Source: Streptomyces thermolilacinus SPC6 (GTDB taxonomy: Bacteria > Actinomycetota > Actinomycetes > Streptomycetales > Streptomycetaceae). From it: 64,000 bases of DNA. Below, in pieces: positions 1-7,755 of this stretch. Position 1 is the first letter of the stretch, and each line of letters opens with the position of its first letter. The notes beneath the pieces were generated by a model, which did no database searches, was not told the DNA's origin, and worked only from the letters and a program-made list of their open reading frames with translations. The stretch spans positions 3,325,895 through 3,389,894 of the forward strand of contig NZ_ASHX02000001.1 of assembly GCF_000478605.2 (NCBI RefSeq), read 5' to 3'. The translations under genes and the position numbers were made by a program.

Positions 1-141
1 CCCGTTGCGTACCGCGTCCAGGGCGGCGGGTACCGACACCATCGGCACCAGCTCGCGTGTCGCGGCTTCCGGCAGCGTCCGCAGGGCCGCCTCGGTGAAG
101 GTGCCCTCGGGGCCGAGGTAGGTGAATCGCGTGGCCGACAT
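1..141 (-). CDS. pheA: Prephenate dehydratase, N-terminal fragment
   Basis: This leftward gene is cut by the window edge; only its first 47 codons are present. They start with ATG at 141 and read MSATRFTYLGPEGTF, then EAALRTLPEA and a VPAALDAVRNG segment, which is the amino-terminal substrate-binding part of monofunctional PheA. The enzyme decarboxylates and dehydrates prephenate to phenylpyruvate in phenylalanine synthesis. The YLGPEGTF signature is diagnostic of the family. The catalytic Thr and the C-terminal ACT regulatory domain lie outside the window. The EfeB-like gene is upstream on the same strand, separated by about 208 bp, so pheA probably has its own promoter there. Confidence 0.88.
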   Translation of the reverse strand, partial: MSATRFTYLGPEGTFTEAALRTLPEAATRELVPMVSVPAALDAVRNG

Positions 142-349
142 ACTGTCACCCTAATGCGCCGGACCCCGCCCCGCTGCCCCCTTCGAGCAGCGGCCGCCGG
201 GCGGAACGAGACCCCCGTACGCCCGCCCGCACCCCCCGGCCGGAGCCCCGCGCAGGCCCCCGGATACCGCGGGACCCGGGACCTGTGTTCCGCGCCCGTA
301 CTGCGCGACCCGGGCCCCGCACCGCGCGGGGCGCCCCGTGTCCGTACGG

Positions 350-1606
350 TCACGCCTCCAGCAGCCGCTGGCCCACGTACTCCCCATCCGCCGGGCCGCC
401 CGGCACGGCGAACAGGGCACTGGACTCGTGGCGGATGAACGGCGACAGCGCGTCGCCCCGGTCCAGCTTCCGCTGCACCGGCACGAAGCCCTTGCGCGGG
501 TCCGCCTGCCAGCAGATGAACAGCAGGCCCGCGTCCGGCGTCCCGTCCGGGCCGATCCCGTCGTGGTACGAGAACGGGCGGCGCAGCATCGTCGCCCCGC
601 CGTTCTGCTCGGGCGCCGAGATCCGCGCGTGCGCGTCGGCCGGGATCACCGGCTTGCCGTCCGGGCCCAGCTTGTCGAGGTCCGGCTCCGTCGTCTCCGT
701 ACCGCCCGTCAGTGGGGCGCCGTCCGACTTGCGCCGGCCTATCACCGCCTCCTGGTCCTTGAGCGGCAGCTTCTCCCAGTCGTCCAGCAGCATCCGGATA
801 CGCCGCACCACCGCGTACGAGCCGCCCGCCATCCACGGCTGGTCGCCGCCCGGCGCCACGAAGACGTGCCCGTCGAAACCGGGGTCGGTCGGCTTCGGGT
901 TGCCCGTGCCGTCGACCTGCCCCATCAGATTGCGGGCCGTCATGGGGTGCGCGGTCGCGCCGGGCGAACGGTTGAAGCCGTTCATCTGCCAGCGCACCTT
1001 CGCCGCCGCGCCCGCCTCGCGCTGCACGGTCCGCAGCGCGTGGAAGGCGACCAGCGCGTCGTCGGCGCCGATCTGCACCCACAGGTCGCCGTCGGACCGC
1101 TTGGGGTCGAGCCGGTCGGACGAGAACGCCGGGAGCGGCTCCAGCTGCGCGGGGCGCCGCGCCACCAGGCCCGTACGGTCGAAGAAGGACGCCCCGAAGC
1201 CGAACGTCACCGTCAGGGAGCACGGCCCGGCGTCCCGCGCGACTCCGCTGTCCGCGCCGCCCGCCGGTTCACCGGCCATCAGCAGCTCGGCCACCCGCGA
1301 CCAGCGCCGCATCAGCGCGACGGCCTCCTTGCGGCCCGCGCCGGGCGCCAGGTCGAACGCCACCAGGTGGCCGCGCGCCTGCGACGGCTGGGTGATGCCC
1401 GCCTGGTGGGCGCCCCGGAACGGCACGCGGGCCGAGCCCACCGTCGTGAGCGCGGGCCCGCCGCCGTCGCCCGCGTCGCCGAGGACCGCGTACCCGGCGG
1501 CACCGCCGGCCCCGCCGAGCGCGAGCCCGGCCGCCCCCGCCGCGCCCACGGTGCCGAGGAGCCGGCGCCTCGAAATCTCCAGGTTGTCGCTGTCGCTGTC
1601 GCTCAT
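350..1606 (-). CDS. efeB: Dyp-type haem peroxidase / EfeB-like, Tat-exported
   Basis: A 418-aa haem-dependent dye-decolourising peroxidase of the EfeB type. The N-terminus carries a twin-arginine signal (ISRRRLLGTVGAAGAAG, about residues 11-27), so the folded holoenzyme should be exported by Tat. The family GxxDG motif is present as GQVDGTGNP in the middle of the protein, and the C-terminal half has the RRPFSYHDG and GLLFICWQADPRKGFVPVQ segments seen in EfeB/Dyp enzymes. It is the last gene of a leftward run with copper-handling proteins, 7 bp after the CopC-CopD fusion, and so probably co-transcribed. EfeB relatives act in iron uptake or peroxide removal; the copper neighbours suggest a cell-surface oxidative role here (inference). 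No EfeU or EfeO partner is present. Confidence 0.85.
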   Translation of the reverse strand: MSDSDSDNLEISRRRLLGTVGAAGAAGLALGGAGGAAGYAVLGDAGDGGGPALTTVGSARVPFRGAHQAGITQPSQARGHLVAFDLAPGAGRKEAVALMRRWSRVAELLMAGEPAGGADSGVARDAGPCSLTVTFGFGASFFDRTGLVARRPAQLEPLPAFSSDRLDPKRSDGDLWVQIGADDALVAFHALRTVQREAGAAAKVRWQMNGFNRSPGATAHPMTARNLMGQVDGTGNPKPTDPGFDGHVFVAPGGDQPWMAGGSYAVVRRIRMLLDDWEKLPLKDQEAVIGRRKSDGAPLTGGTETTEPDLDKLGPDGKPVIPADAHARISAPEQNGGATMLRRPFSYHDGIGPDGTPDAGLLFICWQADPRKGFVPVQRKLDRGDALSPFIRHESSALFAVPGGPADGEYVGQRLLEA

Positions 1607-1613
1607 GGTCAGG

Positions 1614-3566
1614 TCAACCGATCTTCACGTTCTTGTCGATGGTGGTCTGGTCGATGTCGGACGTCCGCACCGTCACCCGGACGCGCCAGTCGCCGGGCAT
1701 CGGCAGCTGAGCCGAGCGGGCGGTCCAGCGGCCGGCGGCGTCCCGTTCGAGCGCGACCGGCAGCGGCCCGATCTCCTGCGCGTCGAGCGTGAACGACACC
1801 TTCAGCTCGGCCACGTCGCGCGGCTTCCCGTCCGCCCCCGCGACGGCGACCCGCAGGGCGTTGCCGCCGGACCGGCCCGGGTCGAGGTTCAGCCGGACGG
1901 TGCCCGTGCCGTTCGGGCCGCCCGTGTCGAACGGCAGGCTCACGTCGACCGGCCGGTCCGGCACGGCGGTCGCGGTGGCGGCCCGCGCCCGGTCGGCCTG
2001 CTCCTGGCTGCGGCCCGGTTCGGTCGCGGTGAGCGCGGTGGTCACCGCGAGGAGCACCACGACGACGGCCGTCTCGGCGAGGACCGAGCGGCGCAGCCCG
2101 GCCCGCGCCGGGTCGGCGTCCCGTACCCGCCGCTCACGCGCGACGGCGACCGCGGCCCGCTGCCGGGCGAGCTGCGCGGCACGCACCGGATCGGCGACGG
2201 CCTCCGGGGCCGGGGCCGCCTCCTCGCGGGCCGTGCCCTCCAGGCCCTCGTCGCCGTCCTGCCGCTGTGCCGGGACGCGTACCGTCTCCCCGAGCCGGCG
2301 CGTCCACCGACGGGAGATCCAGCCGACGCCCAGCAGGACGGCGACGAGCCCCACCTTCACCAGCAGCAGCCGCCCGTACGCGGTGCCGGTCAGCGCCGTC
2401 CACGTGCCGACCTGCCGCCACGACTGGTACAGCCCCGTCGCCGCCAGCACCACGACGGCGCCGAACGCCAGCCGCGAGTACCGCTCTACGGCGCCGCGCT
2501 CGATCGACGGCTCCCGGTACAGCGCGACGACCAGCGCCGTGAGCCCGCCCAGCCAGACGGCGACGGCCAGCAGGTGCACCACGTCCAGCGGCATGGCGAG
2601 CCCGGGCTGCACACCCGTCGAGGCGTGCTCCGACAGCGCCCACGTCCCGGCGGTACCGGCCGCGACGATCGTCCCGCCGACCGCCAGCCCGTACACGAGG
2701 TCCCGCCGGTCTCCCGGCCCCTCGCGCCGCGCGTACGGGCCGAACAGCACCGCCACGAACAGCGCCGCCGCGCCCGCGAGGAGCAGGCGCGAGGTGAGCG
2801 CGGCGCCCGTCCTGGTGTCCAGCACCTCCCGGAGCACGCCCAGGTCGAACGCGTCGCCCAGCTCCCCCGACCCGGTGTACGGCCCGCGCAGCATCAGCAG
2901 CGCCAGCGTGGCGGCGGTGAACGTCACCCAGCCGTACGCGACGAGCCGCTGCACCGGCCGCACGGACGCGCCGCGCGGCCAGCAGGCCAGGACGAACGCG
3001 CAGCCGCCGACCAGGACGGTGAAGCCCGCGTACGACACGTACCGCCCGCCGTCGTAGAGCCATCCGACGAGCCCGCCGCCGGGCTGCTCCTTGGGCAGGA
3101 CGACCTTCGTGGCGGACGGTTTCCCGATGGAGAAGCTGAACGCCCCGGAGATGGGGTGGCTGTCCGCCGACACGGCCTGCCACGCCACGGTGTACGTGCC
3201 GTCGGGCAGCCCGTCGCGCAGATCCACGCCGTACTTGACGACCGAGCCGCTGCACAGGTCGCGCAGCTCCCCGGAGTCGGCGCGCTTCCCGCTGGGCTCC
3301 AGCACGCGGATGCTGTCGTCGCCCAGCGCGACCTGCTCGGAGAAGGTGAGCGTGACGCGCTGCGGCGCGGTGGCGACCACCGCCCCGTCCGACGGGTCGC
3401 TGCCGGTCAGCGTCGAGTGTGCGGACGCCGCGCCGGACAGCACGGTGCCGAGCAGCGCCGCGGTGAGCAGCAGCAGCGCCAGCAGCCGGTACGCCGGTGC
3501 GCGCAGCGCCGACGCGCCCGGCGCCCGAGGGGCGGGGGCTGCGGGGCGTGGGGCGGTGGCCGTCAT
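1614..3566 (-). CDS. CopC-CopD fusion copper transport/resistance protein
   Basis: A 650-aa three-part membrane protein. Residues 1 to about 48 form a signal peptide ending GAASA, and the predicted mature protein starts with His (HSTLTGSDPSDGA), the N-terminal copper ligand of CopC proteins. The CopC beta-barrel follows to about residue 150. A CopD-type multi-helix membrane region with about eight hydrophobic segments runs to roughly residue 420, then a charged cytoplasmic stretch and one more membrane helix. The C-terminal 110 residues form a YtkA/Ig-like extracytoplasmic domain. The protein is expected to bind copper outside the membrane and pass it inward or to cuproenzymes. It lies 16 bp after the PCuAC chaperone gene. 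Confidence 0.88.
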   Translation of the reverse strand: MTATAPRPAAPAPRAPGASALRAPAYRLLALLLLTAALLGTVLSGAASAHSTLTGSDPSDGAVVATAPQRVTLTFSEQVALGDDSIRVLEPSGKRADSGELRDLCSGSVVKYGVDLRDGLPDGTYTVAWQAVSADSHPISGAFSFSIGKPSATKVVLPKEQPGGGLVGWLYDGGRYVSYAGFTVLVGGCAFVLACWPRGASVRPVQRLVAYGWVTFTAATLALLMLRGPYTGSGELGDAFDLGVLREVLDTRTGAALTSRLLLAGAAALFVAVLFGPYARREGPGDRRDLVYGLAVGGTIVAAGTAGTWALSEHASTGVQPGLAMPLDVVHLLAVAVWLGGLTALVVALYREPSIERGAVERYSRLAFGAVVVLAATGLYQSWRQVGTWTALTGTAYGRLLLVKVGLVAVLLGVGWISRRWTRRLGETVRVPAQRQDGDEGLEGTAREEAAPAPEAVADPVRAAQLARQRAAVAVARERRVRDADPARAGLRRSVLAETAVVVVLLAVTTALTATEPGRSQEQADRARAATATAVPDRPVDVSLPFDTGGPNGTGTVRLNLDPGRSGGNALRVAVAGADGKPRDVAELKVSFTLDAQEIGPLPVALERDAAGRWTARSAQLPMPGDWRVRVTVRTSDIDQTTIDKNVKIG

Positions 3567-3582
3567 CGTCGATCCTCGTCGC

Positions 3583-4158
3583 TCAGTGCCGCGTGCCGTG
3601 CTGCTGCTGTTCCTGCGGCTGGTGCTGGTGGGCGCTCGTCCCGCCGTGCTGCGTGTGCTCCCCGGACTCCCCGGACCGCTGCGGGTTGTGGGTCCTGGCC
3701 TCGACCGGGACCTCCACGGCGATCGGGTCCGACTCCTTGAAGCGCAGCTCGATCCTGACCTTGTCCCCCTGCTTCGGGGTGCGCTTCAGCTCCATGAACA
3801 TCAGATGGCTGCCGCCGCGCTCCAGCCGCAGTTCGCCGTGCGCGGGCACGTCGAAGGACTCGACCTGCCGCATCTTCTGGTTCTTCGTCTCGTGCAGCTG
3901 CACGTCGTCGGAGAGGTCGCTGGTGACGGAGGTGAGCGTGTCACCCGTGTCGCCGGTGTTGGTGACGGTGAGGAAGCCGCCCGCCATGGCGGCGTTCACC
4001 GGCTCCGGGATGAAGGCCCCGCTGACCTTCAGCCGCGGCGTGCCGTCCGCCTGGCCGGCGGACTCGCCCGGTCCGGCGGACGAGCAGCCGCCCAGCGCCA
4101 GGCCCGCGACCAGCGCGAGCGAGGCGGAGAGGGCGGCGGTGGTGGTGCTGCGGGTCAC
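3583..4158 (-). CDS. PCu(A)C-type periplasmic copper chaperone
   Basis: A 191-aa lipoprotein starting with GTG at 4158. Its start overlaps the stop of the SCO1 gene by 4 nt (GTGA), indicating translational coupling. A signal peptide with lipobox (LALGGCSS) is followed by a PCuAC (DUF461) domain. The copper-binding His/Met pattern can be read: QLHET, KMRQV and GSHLMFM are spaced as in the H-M-H-M site of this family. The protein has a His-rich tail (residues about 165-191, many H and Q) that may add metal affinity. The family delivers Cu(I) to the CuA site of cytochrome oxidase together with SCO1, its immediate upstream neighbour here. Confidence 0.88.
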   Translation of the reverse strand: MTRSTTTAALSASLALVAGLALGGCSSAGPGESAGQADGTPRLKVSGAFIPEPVNAAMAGGFLTVTNTGDTGDTLTSVTSDLSDDVQLHETKNQKMRQVESFDVPAHGELRLERGGSHLMFMELKRTPKQGDKVRIELRFKESDPIAVEVPVEARTHNPQRSGESGEHTQHGGTSAHQHQPQEQQQHGTRH

Positions 4159-4853
4159 GGGTTCTCCCCACGGATGAGCTTCGGCAGGTCCTTGGCGTAC
4201 TCCTCGACGGTGGTGTTCTCGCCGTAGACGACATAGCCGCGGTCGGTCTTCGGGGAGAACGCCAGCACCTGCGCGCCGTGCATCGAGACGACCTTGCCGT
4301 CCTTGTCCTTGGACGGCGGGTCGATGCCGATGCCGAGCTGGCGGGCGCCTGCCTGGATCTTCGCGAACTCGCCGCTGAGGCCGACGAAGCTCGGGTCGCC
4401 CGCGGACGGCAGCCACTTGGCGAGCTCGGCGGGCGTGTCGCGCTCGGGGTCGGTGGTGACGAAGACGACTTCGAGCTTGTCCCGGTCGGCCTTCGGGAGC
4501 TGCTTCATCGCCTCGGCGATGTTGCTCATCGTCAGCGGGCACACGTCGGGGCAGTGGGTGTAGCCGAAGTAGACGAGGGTCGGCTTGCCCTTGGTGCGGG
4601 CGCGCAGGTCGTACGGCTTGCCGGTGGTGTCGGTGAGGACGATCTGCGGCTTCTCGAAGGGGCGGTCGAGGACGGTGCCGGGCTTCCCGGAGCCGGGCGC
4701 CACCGACACGTCGGCGACGGGGCTGCTGCCCGTCTCCGACTCGGGGCCGCACGCCGTCAGGGCCAGGGCGGAGGCGGTGGCGAGCGCCGCGGCGATCATC
4801 TGGGTGCGCCGGGCCGCCCGACGGGGCCGCGCGGTGCGGAGGGGAGTGCGCAT
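4155..4853 (-). CDS. SCO1/SenC family copper chaperone lipoprotein
   Basis: A 232-aa thioredoxin-fold protein that helps assemble the copper centre of cytochrome c oxidase. It has an Arg-rich signal peptide and lipobox (ALALTACG), so it should be tethered outside the membrane. The copper-binding CPDVC motif sits in YFGYTHCPDVCPLTMSN near the middle, and the third ligand is probably the His of VSMHGAQVLAF toward the C-terminus. The VVFVTTDPERDTP block is also family-typical. I chose ATG 4853 because GAGAGA precedes it; an adjacent GTG at 4856 is in frame. The gene sits 48 bp after ycnI and overlaps the PCuAC gene by 4 nt, so the three probably act together. Confidence 0.9.
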   Translation of the reverse strand: MRTPLRTARPRRAARRTQMIAAALATASALALTACGPESETGSSPVADVSVAPGSGKPGTVLDRPFEKPQIVLTDTTGKPYDLRARTKGKPTLVYFGYTHCPDVCPLTMSNIAEAMKQLPKADRDKLEVVFVTTDPERDTPAELAKWLPSAGDPSFVGLSGEFAKIQAGARQLGIGIDPPSKDKDGKVVSMHGAQVLAFSPKTDRGYVVYGENTTVEEYAKDLPKLIRGENP

Positions 4854-4901
4854 CACGTGTTCTCTCAGATCAGTAGGGGCGGGAGATGGAGGGGCCGGGG
4901 C

Positions 4902-5642
4902 TCAGGCGGAGCGGCGGCGGCCGGCCAGGGCGCCGTAGGCGACGCCGACGGCTCCGACCAGGATGCCGACCACGCCGAGGACCCGGGCGGTGGGGTCGCT
5001 CACATCGGCCGACGCCGTCTCGCTCTTCTCCGCGTCCCTGTCGGCGGCCTGCTGAGCCCCGGCGGCTCCGGGCTTGGCGCCGTGGGCATCGTCCTCGGCG
5101 GCGGACAGCTTCAGCACGGGCGCGGGGGAGTCGGGCTCGGCGGCGCCTTCCTTCGGCTCCTCGATCCAGCGCACGACTTCCTTGTTGTCGTACGTCTGGA
5201 GGGCCTTGAAGACGAGCTGCTCGGTGTCCTCGGGCAGGCGGCCGAGCGACACGGGGAACTGCTGGAACTGCCCGGGCTCGATCTTCGAGCCGTCCGCCGT
5301 CCAGGTGATCTTGGAGGGGGCCTCGGTGATCTTCTTGCCGTGCAGGTCCAGCGGCTCGGCGAGCTTCGCCTTCTCGACCTTGACGGTCCAGCCGGGCACG
5401 GGCTGCGGCATCACGGACGCGATCGGGTGGTCCGTGGGCAGCGTGACCTCCAGCTTCACGGTGGAGGCGCCGTCCCGCTCGTTGGGCACCTTGAAGTTGA
5501 CCGTGGCGTAGCCGCCCTTGGCGGCCTGGCCCTGCGGCTGGACGGTCACATGGGCGTACGCGGCCGAGGAGAGCAGCAGGACGGACGAGACGGCGGTCCC
5601 GCCGACGAGGGCGAGACGCGAGGACAGACGGGGGACGTTCAT
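4902..5642 (-). CDS. ycnI: YcnI-type copper-binding membrane protein (DUF1775)
   Basis: A 246-aa protein starting at ATG 5642 after CTGGAG; an upstream in-frame ATG lacks a comparable site. A signal peptide ends at SSAAYA, and the predicted mature N-terminus is HVTVQPQ. The free N-terminal His is the copper ligand in YcnI proteins. The DUF1775 domain covers residues about 30-170, with the conserved PGW and NFKVPNERDG segments. A charged linker leads to a C-terminal membrane helix (VLGVVGILVGAVGVAYGAL) and an RRR anchor. It is the first gene of the copper operon. The family probably scavenges Cu(II) at the cell surface and hands it to CopC/D-like partners, here four genes downstream. Confidence 0.87.
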   Translation of the reverse strand: MNVPRLSSRLALVGGTAVSSVLLLSSAAYAHVTVQPQGQAAKGGYATVNFKVPNERDGASTVKLEVTLPTDHPIASVMPQPVPGWTVKVEKAKLAEPLDLHGKKITEAPSKITWTADGSKIEPGQFQQFPVSLGRLPEDTEQLVFKALQTYDNKEVVRWIEEPKEGAAEPDSPAPVLKLSAAEDDAHGAKPGAAGAQQAADRDAEKSETASADVSDPTARVLGVVGILVGAVGVAYGALAGRRRSA

Positions 5643-6055
5643 GGCGGAACACTCCAGGGGTACGGGGGAAAGACGAGGACACGGGTGCGCGGACACGCGC
5701 GTCAGTACGGGCCGGCGCCGCCGATCCACTCACGGGCCCGCCGCCCGGGACATGCCGTCGGGCCGGATGCGCCCGTCACTGCCGAAGGCCGGTCCTGTCG
5801 ACCCTGCCGGGCCTGTCGGGCCTGCCGACCCTGCTGGGCCTGTCCGTGCTGTGGGTCCTGTGCCGGACGCGGGGCGGTGGGGACGCAGGGCGCTTCGGGG
5901 TGGTGCGTGGCGTACGCGGGTGCGTCATGTCGTCGGGGACGCGGGCACGCCGGTGGCGGGCCGCGTCGGGCCGGGAGGCGGCGGACCTGGTCCTGGACGG
6001 CGGCCCCGGCCGGGTCGGTTCGTGCCGAGTCGGGGAGCCGCGCCGGTCGGGCCGG
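5643..6055. other. 413-bp gap with six 9-bp imperfect repeats
   Basis: I see no convincing gene. The 150 bp nearest ycnI should hold its promoter. Positions 5794-5847 hold six consecutive 9-nt units of the form CCTGYYGRS (cctgtcgac, cctgccggg, cctgtcggg, cctgccgac, cctgctggg, cctgtccgt). Read as protein they would give Gly/Pro/Ala triplets, but no supporting start site or codon bias was found. Confidence 0.5.
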
Positions 6056-6850
6056 TCAGGCCGCGAGGGCGAGGGTGGCCGGGGGGCCGCGCCTGATCAC
6101 CGTGTGCTGGAGGGCCCCGGCCGCCAGGGCCGAAGGGCCGTCCTCCCGTACACGCGCCGCCCGTGGCCCGGCGCCGAGCAGCGACCGCGCCCCGGCGAGC
6201 AGAAGGCGTACGAGAACGAGAGCGGCCCGCAGCGCCCGTACGAGCGCTTCCTCGGCGGCCTCGACGGCGCCGCGCGCCGTGAGCCGGGCCAGCCGGGACA
6301 GGCGCAGCAGCGCGAGGTCGCCGCGGCGCAGCAGCCAGCCGGCCGGAAGCGCGGCCAGCAGGTGCGCCAGGACCATTGACAGGCTCGGCAGGACCAGCTG
6401 GTCGACGGGTGCCACGGCGACCGGAGCCGGACCGGCCGCGGCCGCGGCGGTGGCCGGGTCGAGGCCCGCCGTCGTCACGATCCGGTGCGCCTCGTCGGCG
6501 GTGATCGGCCTGACCGTCCCGCCGCCGCACACCAGCCGGGCGGCCGCCCGGATCAGCGCGTCGTTCGCGGGACCACCGGCACCGGCCGGAGCGGCGTGCT
6601 CCTGCCCGATCCCGTAGACCGTGTGGAGGGCCAGCTGTCCGCCCGCCAGGGCCGCCGTGATCGTCGGCAGCGGGCGCTCCCGCCCGGTGAGGGGCAGGGC
6701 GAGGACGAGGACGCAGCCGAAGCCGACGGTCAGCGTCCACCAGGGAACCGCCTGTCCGGCTGCCAGGGAGTGCCCGAGCGCGGACAGCACGACGCAGACC
6801 GCGGCGAACACCGCGGCCCTGAGCAGCCGTGGACCAGGGGGGACAGACAT
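6056..6850 (-). CDS. Integral membrane protein of unknown function
   Basis: A 264-aa hydrophobic protein with start ATG 6850. Three N-terminal membrane segments (residues about 8-28, 38-55 and 65-82) are followed by a polar loop. A further hydrophobic region at about 150-172 then leads to a long amphipathic Ala/Leu/Arg-rich stretch and a short C-terminal ALAAGALQHTVIRRGPPATLALAA-like tail. I do not recognise a named domain. It lies on the same strand upstream of the copper operon, with a 413-bp gap, so a shared function is possible but unproven. A metal-related role would be a guess from location only. Confidence 0.6.
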   Translation of the reverse strand: MSVPPGPRLLRAAVFAAVCVVLSALGHSLAAGQAVPWWTLTVGFGCVLVLALPLTGRERPLPTITAALAGGQLALHTVYGIGQEHAAPAGAGGPANDALIRAAARLVCGGGTVRPITADEAHRIVTTAGLDPATAAAAAGPAPVAVAPVDQLVLPSLSMVLAHLLAALPAGWLLRRGDLALLRLSRLARLTARGAVEAAEEALVRALRAALVLVRLLLAGARSLLGAGPRAARVREDGPSALAAGALQHTVIRRGPPATLALAA

Positions 6851-7067
6851 GGCCGGGCCATCATCCCACCACGCCCCCGCCGCCCCTACGGCAGGTCCGG
6901 TACGTCGCCTTTGGCGCCGGAGTCCCGAAAGACACCCCCGCGCTCATACACCGGCGTCCGGAGCAGACGCATCCGCTGATCGAGGGATCGCGCGTCAACC
7001 TCATGCTTACGCGCCGGATATGCGGCAATACGTAACGGTACGTCGAGCGCGGCCAGGAGGCTGAAGC

Positions 7068-7514
7068 ATGAGCATCTGGTGGTCCCTCCATTTGCGGCGC
7101 GAAGCTGCGAGCGTCCCGCTCGCCCGACGTCTCCTCCTCGGCACGATGGAGACCGCGGGGGTCGATCCCGACACCTCCTACGACCTGTCGCTGGCGCTCG
7201 GCGAGGCCTGCGCCAACGCGGTCGAGCACGCCGGGGAAGGATCCGCCGAGTTCCGGGTGACGGCCTACCTGGACGGGGAGAAGTGCCGTATCGAGGTGGC
7301 CGACTCCGGGCCGGGTTTCCCGCAGGAGCCGGTGTGCGCCATCACCACGAACACCGTGCCCGTGGACGCGGAGAGCGGCCGCGGGCTCCGGCTGATCGAG
7401 GAGCTGGCCGACCACGTTCACTTCGGAAACCGGGCCGGACGCGGCGGCGCCGTCGTGTCCTTCGACAAGAGCGTGAAGTGGCGGGCGGACGCGCCCGTCG
7501 CGCTCACCACCTGA
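7068..7514 (+). CDS. RsbW-like ATP-binding regulator (HATPase_c)
   Basis: A 148-aa GHKL-fold protein of the anti-sigma factor/serine kinase type common in Streptomyces. The N-box is LALGEACANAVEHA (about residues 43-56), the G1 box is VADSGPGF and the G2 box is ESGRGLRLIEEL. All ATP-contacting residues look intact. Such proteins bind a SigB/SigF-type sigma factor or phosphorylate an anti-anti-sigma partner. The start ATG at 7068 follows CCAGGAGGCTGAAGC. It stands alone on the + strand with no adjacent anti-anti-sigma or sigma gene, so its partner must be encoded elsewhere; SigN and SigF at 44-46 kb are in-window candidates (inference). Confidence 0.82.
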   Translation: MSIWWSLHLRREAASVPLARRLLLGTMETAGVDPDTSYDLSLALGEACANAVEHAGEGSAEFRVTAYLDGEKCRIEVADSGPGFPQEPVCAITTNTVPVDAESGRGLRLIEELADHVHFGNRAGRGGAVVSFDKSVKWRADAPVALTT

Positions 7515-7533
7515 CCCGACCGGCCCGATACGT

Positions 7534-7547
7534 GTTTCACGTGAAAC
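7534..7547. other. parS: parS (ParB-binding) site 1
   Basis: A perfect 14-bp palindrome GTTTCACGTGAAAC, the consensus Streptomyces parS. It lies 20 bp after the RsbW-like gene and is the first of three copies within 170 bp. ParB loading here organises the origin region during sporulation (known biology of the site; occupancy here is inferred). Confidence 0.9.
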
Positions 7548-7556
7548 CAGCGTCGT

Positions 7557-7570
7557 GTTTCACGTGAAAC
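7557..7570. other. parS: parS (ParB-binding) site 2
   Basis: Second perfect GTTTCACGTGAAAC. Its centre is 23 bp from the first copy, about two helical turns. Confidence 0.9.
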
Positions 7571-7582
7571 AGTGCGGCTCGG

Positions 7583-7630
7583 CGACCCGGCGACCCGGCG
7601 ACCCGGCGACCCGGCGACCCGGCGACCCGG
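7583..7630. repeat. Six tandem CGACCCGG octamers
   Basis: Six perfect head-to-tail copies of CGACCCGG fill the space between parS sites 2 and 3. The repeat is noncoding with respect to both flanking genes. The embedded GACCCGG resembles, from memory, the 8-bp recognition repeats of Streptomyces TraB translocases (GACCCGGA type). A simple slippage-derived repeat is the alternative. Confidence 0.85.
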
Positions 7631-7686
7631 GCGCCCCGGGCGCCCCGACGGCTCCGGCGACGCAGCCACCCGGGCGACCAAGTCCC

Positions 7687-7700
7687 GTTTCACGTGAAAC
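7687..7700. other. parS: parS (ParB-binding) site 3
   Basis: Third perfect GTTTCACGTGAAAC. Its last bases overlap the 5' arm of the terminator hairpin that follows. Confidence 0.9.
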
Positions 7701-7735
7701 ATCCCCCTGCCGGAATGATCCAGCAGGGGGATGTT
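7698..7735 (-). terminator. Hairpin terminator after pepP
   Basis: Two perfect 13-bp arms (7698-7710 and 7723-7735, core CATCCCCCTGC/GCAGGGGGATG) with a 12-nt loop. It stands 20 bp after the pepP stop on the minus strand and also faces the RsbW-like gene, so it may work in both directions. Confidence 0.75.
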
Positions 7736-7755
7736 CTGGTGCGCTCTGCGGAGGC

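Noticed and set aside
285..3740. Very long + strand open frame (over 1,100 codons) opposite the EfeB and CopC-CopD genes
   Set aside because: It is antisense to two well-supported genes, has no ribosome-binding site and is Arg/Pro/Ala-rich as expected for a GC-rich shadow frame.
7583..7630. CRISPR-like array
   Set aside because: Units are contiguous 8-mers without spacers; no cas genes occur. No other repeat-spacer pattern was seen in the window.
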